Positions 1-5,717 of a stretch of DNA of 9,521 bases are shown here, piece after piece. The DNA is taken from NCBI GenBank assembly GCA_023622465.1, contig JAMNZE010000112.1, forward strand, positions 1 to 9,521. The letters are read 5' to 3'. Position 1 is the stretch's first letter. Every line of letters begins with the position of its first letter. The DNA is from UBA5500 sp023622465. GTDB lineage: Bacteria > Bacillota > UBA994 > UBA5500. The notes below the pieces were generated by a model. The model worked only from the letters and a program-made list of their open reading frames with translations, did no database searches and was not told the DNA's origin. The position numbers were made by a program, and so were the translations under genes.

Positions 1-531
1 GGCCTGTACATCTAAGTTGTTGGCAAACTCTACTCTGGTTGTTGCCTGAGGATCATAAGTTTCACCGGTGGACACGCGAATGTCGGTCAGTTTACCTTCC
101 ACTCCCGATGTTAAATCCAAGCCCTGCACGCGGTAGCCGGTGCCGGGCACCACCAGGTAACCTTCTTCGTCCAAATCGAAGTTGCCGGCCCGGGTGTACA
201 TCAGGGTGTTACCGTCGCGGATGATGAAGAAGCCGCTGCCTTCAATGGCCAGGTCGGTGGCTTTGCCCGTATACTGTAGGCTGCCATTGCCATGGTCGGT
301 ATCAATGCTGGCCAAGGTCACACCCAAGCCTACTTGAATAGGGTTGGAACCGCCGCGTCCGCCATGGGCACTGGTGGCGGCCCGCAGGGTCTGGCTGAAC
401 AGATCTTTAAAGGTAGCTCGGCTGGATTTAAAGCCGATGGTGTTAACGTTAGCAATGTTATTGCCGATAACGTCTAAGCGGGTCTGATGGTTACGCAGGC
501 CGGAAACGCCGGCATACATGGATCGTAACAC
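1..531 (-). CDS. flgE: Flagellar hook protein FlgE, N-terminal part (cut by window edge)
   Basis: Reading from 531 to 1 gives 177 codons without a stop; the 3' end lies outside the window. FlgE polymerises into the hook, the flexible joint between rod and filament. The protein begins MLRSMYAGVSGLRNHQTRLD, the usual N-terminal helix of rod/hook proteins. The flg_bb_rod motif NNIANVNTIGFKSSR follows at residues 24-38, then a hook-type core with YTGKATDLAIEGSGFF at 87-102 and TRAGNFDLDEEGYLV at 113-127. NVNTIGFKSS, together with a position after flgD, favours FlgE over the distal rod proteins FlgF and FlgG, although an FlgF/FlgG-like label cannot be fully excluded from the N-terminus alone. The chosen start is GTG (531-529), 9 bases after a strong AAGGAGGT site; ATG at 519-517 (residue 5) is an in-frame alternative. 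Confidence 0.9.
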   Translation of the reverse strand, partial: MLRSMYAGVSGLRNHQTRLDVIGNNIANVNTIGFKSSRATFKDLFSQTLRAATSAHGGRGGSNPIQVGLGVTLASIDTDHGNGSLQYTGKATDLAIEGSGFFIIRDGNTLMYTRAGNFDLDEEGYLVVPGTGYRVQGLDLTSGVEGKLTDIRVSTGETYDPQATTRVEFANNLDVQA

Positions 532-540
532 GAGATATTG

Positions 541-550
541 ACCTCCTTTT
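541..550 (-). promoter_or_regulatory. Ribosome binding site of flgE
   Basis: The minus strand reads AAAAGGAGGT, a near-perfect Shine-Dalgarno sequence, 9 bases before the GTG at 531. It supports this GTG over the internal ATG at 519, which would be 21 bases away. Confidence 0.8.
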
Positions 551-561
551 AGTTAGAGTAA

Positions 562-585
562 CTAGGCCGCTGTCGATTGGCCTAG
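562..585 (-). repeat. Inverted repeat (stem-loop) between the TIGR02530 gene and flgE
   Basis: CTAGGCC (562-568) and GGCCTAG (579-585) are perfect 7-base inverted copies separated by a 10-base loop. In the mRNA this can fold into a GC-rich hairpin. The upstream arm contains the stop codon (584-582) of the small flagellar gene, and the structure ends 11 bases before the flgE ribosome binding site. No U-run follows it, so it does not look like a standard intrinsic terminator. A role in mRNA processing, or in modulating hook expression relative to the upstream genes, is inference. Confidence 0.6.
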
Positions 586-851
586 CGAGGGCTTCCTCTC
601 AGAGGTCCAGCCCGCATATGCTCCTCGTCCACCGCCGTAATTACGGTACGGTTAGGAATATTGACCACGAAGGCCGTTCGGTTCAGCAGAATCAAAGAAT
701 CCCGGGCCCCTTTGTTGGCCGCACTGACCACCGCCTGCTGCAACCGGTTTACATCGGCCGGGGTCAGCTGAATCTGCCGCTGCTGGATGCGCTCCATGGC
801 GTGTTTAGAAAAGCGCAACGTTTGTTGCTCGGCCAGAGCCGCGTCCAACAC
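582..851 (-). CDS. Small flagellar operon protein (TIGR02530-like), N-terminus disturbed
   Basis: The 89-residue product contains TLRFSKHAMERIQQRQIQLT (residues 11-30), then a helical segment with AVVSAANKGARDSLILLNRT and a VVNIPNRTVITAVD stretch. This matches the short conserved 'flagellar operon protein' found between flgD and flgE in many Firmicutes; its biochemical role is not established. The only in-frame start is GTG at 851-849, with a weak AGGG upstream. The codons just before it read GFQS and continue the family-like pattern (GFQSVLDAALA), but they follow an in-frame TAG at 866-864. The family is usually about 110-130 residues, so some 20-40 N-terminal residues are missing. A well-placed ATG with a GGAGG site exists at 879, one frame away (see findings). 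The C-terminus (GPLRGSPR) also departs from the usual hydrophobic ending that I recall for the family. The gene may be intact with a late start, or frameshifted. Confidence 0.7.
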   Translation of the reverse strand: MLDAALAEQQTLRFSKHAMERIQQRQIQLTPADVNRLQQAVVSAANKGARDSLILLNRTAFVVNIPNRTVITAVDEEHMRAGPLRGSPR

Positions 852-1294
852 GCTCTGAAAACCCTAGTCTGGGGTCCATTCTGCTCCTCCTCTACCAGCG
901 GTTGCACCGCATTCACCCATTCCACCGGGTAGAGTTGATCGTTAACAGCCACCTGCACTTTACCATTCAAGGTTACTACCCTTTCCACAATCCCGGCTGT
1001 TGGCTCCTGGCCGTTATCAGGTAAGATCAACACCTCTTGTCCCAGCATGGCCATGGCGCTCAAGCGCCACATCTGGTTATTGAGATTCTGCATCTGCTCC
1101 AGCGTTGAGAATTGGGCCATCTGGGCCACAAATTCCCGGTCATCCATGGGTGACAACGGATCTTGATGCCGCAGTTGGGTGACTAGAAGTCGAAAGAAGG
1201 CATCTTTGCCAAGCATGTCGTTGGCCTTATTCTGGGTAGCTGAACTTACCCCACCGGTTACCCTATTGCTGCTGGTTGCCGCTATTTGAGTCAC
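764..1294 (-). CDS. flgD: Flagellar hook-capping protein FlgD, with out-of-frame 3' tail
   Basis: FlgD forms the cap that guides hook subunit assembly at the growing tip. The product is 176 residues. Residues 1-28 are a polar leader. The diagnostic FlgD core follows: GKDAFFRLLVTQLRHQDPLS (29-48), then PMDDREFVAQMAQFSTLEQM (49-68). A short beta-rich part follows, with LGQEVLILPD at 84-93 and VERVVTLNGKVQVAV at 103-117. Real homology probably ends near residues 130-138 (YPVEWVNAVQPLVEEEQ), close to the roughly 140-residue length of the short Bacillus-type FlgD. The last 38 or so residues are basic and Trp/Ser/Arg-rich and are simply the other frame of the next gene, so the natural stop seems lost. 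The start is GTG at 1294-1292, 7 bases after an AAAGGAGG site. An ATG four bases upstream (1298-1296) is out of frame and stops after 11 codons. Confidence 0.88.
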   Translation of the reverse strand: MTQIAATSSNRVTGGVSSATQNKANDMLGKDAFFRLLVTQLRHQDPLSPMDDREFVAQMAQFSTLEQMQNLNNQMWRLSAMAMLGQEVLILPDNGQEPTAGIVERVVTLNGKVQVAVNDQLYPVEWVNAVQPLVEEEQNGPQTRVFRACWTRLWPSNKRCAFLNTPWSASSSGRFS

Positions 1295-1300
1295 TCATTT

Positions 1301-1309
1301 CCCTCCTTT
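1301..1309 (-). promoter_or_regulatory. Ribosome binding site of flgD
   Basis: The minus strand reads AAAGGAGGG just after the fliK stop (1312). It is placed correctly for GTG at 1294. The closer ATG at 1298 opens only an 11-codon frame, so the site decides in favour of a GTG start. Confidence 0.75.
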
Positions 1310-1311
1310 GC

Positions 1312-2643
1312 CTAAAGTCGATAATCCAGACGCTTAGCGAAGGTAATTACCTCCAATTCTTCCGCATCTTCGGTTTTCACTATTCCGATTCGTTGGGGGC
1401 GACGTTGCTGTTCCTCTTGGAAAGGCTGTTGCTCTCGCCCGAAGGACTGGCCAAATTGGGGGGCCGTTTCTGCTCCCAGAAAGACTTGGGTAAACCCTTG
1501 ATTGACTAAGTTCTCCCTTAAGAGCGGTAACTCTAGGCGCAGAGCTTCAGTTGCTTCCGGCCGGAAGGTCTGTAACTGGGCGGTAAGCACGTTGCCCTCC
1601 AGTTTGAGTTCCACCCGCACTTCGCCCAGACTTTCCGGGTACAACTGCAGGCGCATGCTTATGCTTTCCTGCGACTGAAGAAATCGCAGCTGGCGTACGC
1701 CCATGGCTATCCCCTGTTCCAGCTGATGCAGAAGAGGCGTTCCCGGTCGGGCTGTATAGTTTAAAGCGCTGTTCTGCTCAACGACCGGCCCCTGCCCTTT
1801 ATTAATGGCTAGGCCAGGCTGGACCGCCATTTGGCTATCCGCATCCCGCTCCTCCACCGCTGCTAGGGTTTCAGCCATAATCTCAAGCTCTTCAGCTAGC
1901 AGGCCCTCCCTGGTAGCGGCAGCTTTCGCTGTAACGGTGGTCGCCTTTTCGCCCTGAGGGGAGCTAAACGCCTCTAACGCCTCTTCGCTGGAGGTTAAAG
2001 CCGCCTCATCATTGGCCTCACCGCTTCCCCTTAATAGCCAATACCGCTCCAATTCCCCCCAACCCGTTGGTTGTACCGGATTCATTGCCCCTTTAGAAAT
2101 GGTAGTATTGGCCTCCAATTCCTGTAACACTTCCACCAGCCTTGTTAGGGGGGGCGTCGCTGCCTTTGATTCCACCTTCACCTCTTCGACCAGCGGTTCT
2201 TTCACTAAGAGGCCGTGGGCTGCCTCCTGTTGTACGCCTTGTGGTTGAGGAGTCTCCATAACCTCCATGCCCACCAATTCCAGTTGGGACTCAGGCATGG
2301 GATTCAGATGTGGGGCCTCGGGAACAGCCACCAAATCTTCCTCGGCGGCTAGCCCCTCACCCTGCTCCGGCTGCTCCAGTGGAGCCGGGACTAGCGTTAA
2401 GCCCTGAGATTGCGCCAGTAGAGCGGCCAGCGCTTCTAAACCTTTGCTAGCCATTTTCTCCGGATCTTCCTCCAATTGGGGCTGGGGCACAAGATCTGGA
2501 GAAGAATCGCCGGCCAGCGCACTGATTTGCGTCAGCAATTGCTCAAAACCCACTGGAGATTTAGCTGAAGGAGCATCGCTGCCCGCGGATTTCACTGCCT
2601 GCGTAGGGACCAGATCTAATAGGCCCCCTGACACTTGCATCAT
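1312..2643 (-). CDS. fliK: Flagellar hook-length control protein FliK
   Basis: FliK is a secreted ruler that measures the hook and switches the export gate from hook to filament substrates. The product has 443 residues. Most of it (about 20-300) is a low-complexity region rich in Glu, Ala, Pro and Gln, as expected of the poorly conserved ruler part. The conserved C-terminal Flg_hook domain is at about 303-390: LLHQLEQGIAMGVRQLRFLQ, then MRLQLYPESLGEVRVELKLE (330-349), and the ALRLELPLLRENLVNQGF segment (367-384). The tail (about 395-443) is Gln- and Arg-rich, a common FliK feature. The start is the first of two adjacent ATGs (2643-2638), a few bases after a strong AAAGGAGGTGA site. It follows ylxF by 31 bases. 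Identity rests on the C-terminal domain and position; the N-terminal part alone would not be recognisable. Confidence 0.9.
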   Translation of the reverse strand: MMQVSGGLLDLVPTQAVKSAGSDAPSAKSPVGFEQLLTQISALAGDSSPDLVPQPQLEEDPEKMASKGLEALAALLAQSQGLTLVPAPLEQPEQGEGLAAEEDLVAVPEAPHLNPMPESQLELVGMEVMETPQPQGVQQEAAHGLLVKEPLVEEVKVESKAATPPLTRLVEVLQELEANTTISKGAMNPVQPTGWGELERYWLLRGSGEANDEAALTSSEEALEAFSSPQGEKATTVTAKAAATREGLLAEELEIMAETLAAVEERDADSQMAVQPGLAINKGQGPVVEQNSALNYTARPGTPLLHQLEQGIAMGVRQLRFLQSQESISMRLQLYPESLGEVRVELKLEGNVLTAQLQTFRPEATEALRLELPLLRENLVNQGFTQVFLGAETAPQFGQSFGREQQPFQEEQQRRPQRIGIVKTEDAEELEVITFAKRLDYRL

Positions 2644-2674
2644 CGTCTCACCTCCTTTCTAAAGATGCTTAGGT

Positions 2675-3232
2675 TTATTTACCAGCTTGTATAGATGCGA
2701 TCTGAGCAGCTTTCTCCGGTTGCATTTTGCCTAAAATAGCTCCCGCCGCCTCCGCTGGCATCTGATACAAGATCGACCTCACTTCTTCCACATTCATCTT
2801 CTCTAAGATCTGGGCTGCCTCCTGAGCCCGCATGTTTTGATACATCTTAGCCGTACGCACCAATTCGGCATCGGCTTTCGCTGTTTGTTCAGCTACCAAT
2901 TGGGCCTTCAAATCTTCTATTTCCTCCAACAGCTCCTCAATGCGAGCCTGCTGCTGGCGTACATTGTCCTGTAGATCGCTGATGCGTTGCTCTCGCTGCT
3001 CTATTTCCAACTCCAATAGTTCTATGCGAGCGTCCCAGTCGGGTTCCTCCTCCTCAGGTTCCGGGTCCGCTGGCTCCGGGCTAGGGAAGAGCCGCCCCAC
3101 CAGAGGTAAGTCGGCATATTCCCACCAACCGAGGGCTCGTCCCACCAGTATGGTGCTGATGGTGACTATACCTAACACCAGAAAGACGAGTACAAAGATT
3201 AGACCGATTGATTTGTTGCGTTTCTCCGTCAT
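2675..3232 (-). CDS. ylxF: YlxF/MotE-like membrane protein with MgtE_N-type C-terminus
   Basis: The 185-residue protein sits between fliJ and fliK, the position of ylxF in Bacillus. Layout: a short basic N-terminus (MTEKRNK), one membrane segment at about 10-32 (LIFVLVFLVLGIVTISTILV), a Pro/Glu-rich acidic linker at 50-65, a long coiled coil at about 68-125 with regular Leu/Ile/Glu heptads, and a C-terminal helical repeat region at about 127-183. The last part includes MYQNMRAQEAAQILEKMNVE and MPAEAAGAILGKMQPEKAAQ, which resemble the intracellular N-domain repeats of MgtE. A MotE protein with the same layout is a chaperone for a motor protein in alpha-proteobacteria. In Firmicutes the role is not settled, and a link to stator or export function is inference. 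The start codon overlaps the fliJ stop (ATGA at 3232-3229), implying translational coupling. The protein most likely sits with its coiled coil and C-terminus outside the membrane. Confidence 0.82.
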   Translation of the reverse strand: MTEKRNKSIGLIFVLVFLVLGIVTISTILVGRALGWWEYADLPLVGRLFPSPEPADPEPEEEEPDWDARIELLELEIEQREQRISDLQDNVRQQQARIEELLEEIEDLKAQLVAEQTAKADAELVRTAKMYQNMRAQEAAQILEKMNVEEVRSILYQMPAEAAGAILGKMQPEKAAQIASIQAGK

Positions 3233-3678
3233 AGTCGTTCCCCATTTGGCCAGCTCTGCACGGCTAGTTCATCAAGAGCGACCTGTTCCAACTGTGCCTG
3301 AGCTAGCATGAATTGTTCTTTCTGCCTTTCTTCTAATTGCTCCAAGGTTCGTCTTTCTAGGCGGGCCCGATACACATGCTGACGTTGTTCATCAACGGCT
3401 TCCTCAGCCGTAACCCTTTCCTGTTGTCGCTCCTCCTCCCGCTGAGCCAACACGGGATGCCAGTTGCGCCAAGTAATCAACTGGGCCGCCGGCAAGCCTC
3501 CCGCCTCTGCCTGCTGCATACGCCCAAGAAACCGGATGCGTTGCTCACGGGCTTGGGCTAGGGCCTCTTCAGCCTGGGCTAGTTCTCCCAACCTCTGTTG
3601 CAACTTTCTTTTTTCCATATCTTCAACAGCCTGTTGCAGGCGCAACACCTGAGCTAAACGAAAATTAAACACCGCCAT
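3229..3678 (-). CDS. fliJ: Flagellar export chaperone/ATPase stalk protein FliJ
   Basis: FliJ is the small coiled-coil protein that inserts into the FliI hexamer, links it to the FlhA gate and escorts export cargo. The product is 149 residues, the usual size. It begins MAVFNFRLAQVLRLQQAVED, matching the family start (FxFRLxxVLxL). Almost all of it is a charged, Gln/Glu/Arg-rich helix, with one break at about 60-75 (GGLPAAQLITWRNW), consistent with a two-helix antiparallel coiled coil. The gene begins 6 bases after fliI, and its ribosome binding site (GGGAGG) overlaps the last codons of fliI. It ends in an ATGA overlap with ylxF. Sequence conservation in FliJ is low, so the assignment leans on position, length and the N-terminal motif. 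Confidence 0.88.
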   Translation of the reverse strand: MAVFNFRLAQVLRLQQAVEDMEKRKLQQRLGELAQAEEALAQAREQRIRFLGRMQQAEAGGLPAAQLITWRNWHPVLAQREEERQQERVTAEEAVDEQRQHVYRARLERRTLEQLEERQKEQFMLAQAQLEQVALDELAVQSWPNGERL

Positions 3679-3684
3679 TCCTTT

Positions 3685-4992
3685 TTACCTCCCGACTGCC
3701 TGCAACAAGGCGGCCACTGCCTGTTGATAGTTGTCCTTTTCCATAGCCACCTGCTGCAAAACACCGTTAATGGCTGGCAGCCTTTCTATTGCTTCATCGA
3801 TCTCCGGATTGCCGCCCGCCTTATAGGCTCCGATATTGATCAAGTCCTGATTTTCCCGATAGACCGCCAGCAAACGCCGGGCTCGATTGGCTGCCTCCCG
3901 CTGCTCCGGCGACGCCAGTTCCATAAACAAACGGCTAATGCTGGCCAACGGATCGATGGCGGGATAATGGCCCCGGTTGGCTAAATCGCGGGAGAGGACG
4001 ATGTGGCCGTCGAGAATACCACGCACCGCATCGGTGATCGGTTCGTTCATGTCATCACCATCCACCAAGACGGTGTAAAAGGCGGTTATGGAGCCCTCCT
4101 CGGCTCGTCCGCTTCTTTCCAGCAGCCGCGGCAACAGGGAAAAGACCGAGGGAGTGTAACCGCGGCTGGTGGGCGGCTCGCCGATTGATAACCCCACCTC
4201 CCGTTGAGCCATAGCAAAACGGGTTAGTGAGTCGACCATTAACATCACATTCTGGCCTTGGTCACGGAAATATTCGGCGATGGCGGTGGCCACAAAAGCC
4301 CCTTTTAAGCGGACTAGAGCCGGTTGGTCGGAGGTGGCAACGACCACCACCGAGCGAGCCATCCCCTCGGGGCCCAGATCCCTTTCGATAAACTCTCTGA
4401 CCTCCCGGCCCCGCTCGCCGATGAGCCCAATCACATTTACGTCGGCTTGGCTGTTGCGGGCAATCATACCTAGTAGGGTACTCTTACCCACACCGCTACC
4501 GGCAAAAATGCCTAGTCGCTGACCGATGCCCACCGTGAGCAAGCTGTCAATGGCCCGCACGCCGGTGGATAACACCTGATCGATACGTGGCCGCGTCAAG
4601 GGGTGGGGCGGCTCGGCCATCAGAGGATAAAAGGTGCGGCTCAGAATTGGCTCCCCCTCATCCAACACATTACCCAGGCCATCCAGCACACGCCCCAACA
4701 GGTCCTCCCCCACGGCCACCTGTAACGGTCGCCCGGTAGCCTCCACCAACGAACCGGGGGCTAACCCGTCGGCCCCACCTAACGGCATCAATAGGACACT
4801 ATCGTCTCTAAAACCAACTACCTCGGCCAGCACCCAAGATTGGTCTGTGCGCCTGATACGGCAAACTTCTCCCACTTGTACCAGCGGCCCGGTGGACTCA
4901 ATAGTTAAACCCACAATACGGTTCACTTTTCCCTGTAACCGATAGGGGTAAAAACTCTCCAGTCGCTTCTGCCAAGCCTGACTCCAGCTCAT
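3685..4992 (-). CDS. fliI: Flagellum-specific export ATPase FliI
   Basis: FliI is the hexameric, F1-beta-like ATPase at the cytoplasmic base of the flagellar type III export apparatus. The 435-residue length is normal. Residues 1-95 form the N-terminal beta-barrel. Clear catalytic motifs follow: Walker A GSGVGKST (165-172), GERGREVREF (192-201) with the expected catalytic Glu, Walker B VMLMVDSLTRFAMAQREVGL (249-268), GEPPTSRGYTPSVFSLLPRL (271-290), and YTVLVDGDDMNEPITDAVRG (306-325). DGHIVLSRDLANRGHYPAID (328-347) is typical of FliI/YscN rather than of ATP synthase subunits. No key residue appears missing. The ATG start overlaps the fliH stop (ATGA at 4992-4989) and has an AGGAG site upstream inside fliH. 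FliH, encoded just before, is its regulator, and FliJ, just after, is its central stalk. Confidence 0.97.
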   Translation of the reverse strand: MSWSQAWQKRLESFYPYRLQGKVNRIVGLTIESTGPLVQVGEVCRIRRTDQSWVLAEVVGFRDDSVLLMPLGGADGLAPGSLVEATGRPLQVAVGEDLLGRVLDGLGNVLDEGEPILSRTFYPLMAEPPHPLTRPRIDQVLSTGVRAIDSLLTVGIGQRLGIFAGSGVGKSTLLGMIARNSQADVNVIGLIGERGREVREFIERDLGPEGMARSVVVVATSDQPALVRLKGAFVATAIAEYFRDQGQNVMLMVDSLTRFAMAQREVGLSIGEPPTSRGYTPSVFSLLPRLLERSGRAEEGSITAFYTVLVDGDDMNEPITDAVRGILDGHIVLSRDLANRGHYPAIDPLASISRLFMELASPEQREAANRARRLLAVYRENQDLINIGAYKAGGNPEIDEAIERLPAINGVLQQVAMEKDNYQQAVAALLQAVGR

Positions 4993-5717
4993 GCTAGCTC
5001 TCCTAGGCCAAACTCATCGGCCACCCGCTCCAATATGGTATCGACACGGGCATCAATAATCCCCTGATTAGTTTCCAAAACCAGGTCGCCTTTGCTGAGG
5101 GTAGCATCCACCTGCAGGTCAAACTCCTTAACGCCCGGCAGCAAGTTTTGCCACTGGGTACGCCGTTCCCACAGGGCAGGAAAATCGGCTTCGGACACCA
5201 GCAGCAAAGCTTCGCGGCAACCTTTAGCCAGACTGAGCACTTGCCGCAGGGCGGCTTGCAATACCTGGTCGTCATGGGTGAGTTTGTAGTTAATCACCCG
5301 CTGGGCTATTGCTAGAGCTAGGGTCAGCGCCTCCTGTTCCGCTTCCTGCAACAATTTAGCGTCCTTGGCCACCAGCTCCTGGCGCAGTTGTTTCAACTCA
5401 GCCAGTTTGGCCTGCCAGGTGGCTTTGCCCTGTTCCTGGCCGGCGGCCAGCCCCGCCTCAAAACCCGCCTGATAACCAATTTCTTGCTGGCGAGCTAATT
5501 CGGCATCCGCCTGAGCTAGAATTGCATCGGCCTGGGCCTGCGCCTCGGCCAATATCTGGGCAGCTTGAGCTTGGGCCGCCTGCAAATACTCTTCTATCTC
5601 TTGTTGCCGTTGCGTCCAATCGGGTACCTTGGTCTTGTGTTCCTGCAGGCGCTCCCGGGGTTGGGGGCGCCAAAAGCCGGATATGGTGAGTTGATGGGCC
5701 TTTAGCACCTTAGACAA
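4989..5717 (-). CDS. fliH: Flagellar assembly protein FliH (FliI regulator)
   Basis: FliH forms the peripheral stalk that holds and restrains FliI and connects it to the rotor C-ring. The product has 242 residues. An N-terminal stretch of about 35 residues is followed by an Ala/Gln-rich helix at 36-78, with many small residues at four-residue spacing. An uninterrupted GxxxG series follows at 81-97 (GYQAGFEAGLAAGQEQG), a hallmark of FliH. A charged coiled coil runs from about 100 to 130, and a C-terminal FliH/V-ATPase E-like domain from about 130 to 242. The start is probably TTG (5717-5715), overlapping the end of fliG by 8 bases and preceded by a full GGAGGTGATC site. An in-frame GTG at 5708-5706, just after the fliG stop, is a weaker alternative because it lies 20 bases from that site. 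It is followed by fliI with an ATGA overlap. Confidence 0.9.
   Translation of the reverse strand: MSKVLKAHQLTISGFWRPQPRERLQEHKTKVPDWTQRQQEIEEYLQAAQAQAAQILAEAQAQADAILAQADAELARQQEIGYQAGFEAGLAAGQEQGKATWQAKLAELKQLRQELVAKDAKLLQEAEQEALTLALAIAQRVINYKLTHDDQVLQAALRQVLSLAKGCREALLLVSEADFPALWERRTQWQNLLPGVKEFDLQVDATLSKGDLVLETNQGIIDARVDTILERVADEFGLGELA

Noticed and set aside
858..864. Programmed -1 frameshift at GGGTTTT linking flgD to the next gene
   Set aside because: The heptamer has slippery form only in the frame of the small gene, not in the flgD frame, and a slip there would move to the wrong frame.
618..932. Plus-strand open frame of 104 codons opposite flgD and the small flagellar gene
   Set aside because: It is antisense to two family-supported genes, has low-quality composition and no upstream ribosome binding site.
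1296..1298. ATG just upstream of flgD as its start
   Set aside because: It is out of frame with FlgD and reaches a stop after 11 codons; the FlgD frame begins at GTG 1294.
5003..5275. Cys-rich 90-residue open frame on the minus strand inside fliH
   Set aside because: It lies entirely within the well-supported fliH C-terminal domain in another frame and has no ribosome binding site or recognisable motif.
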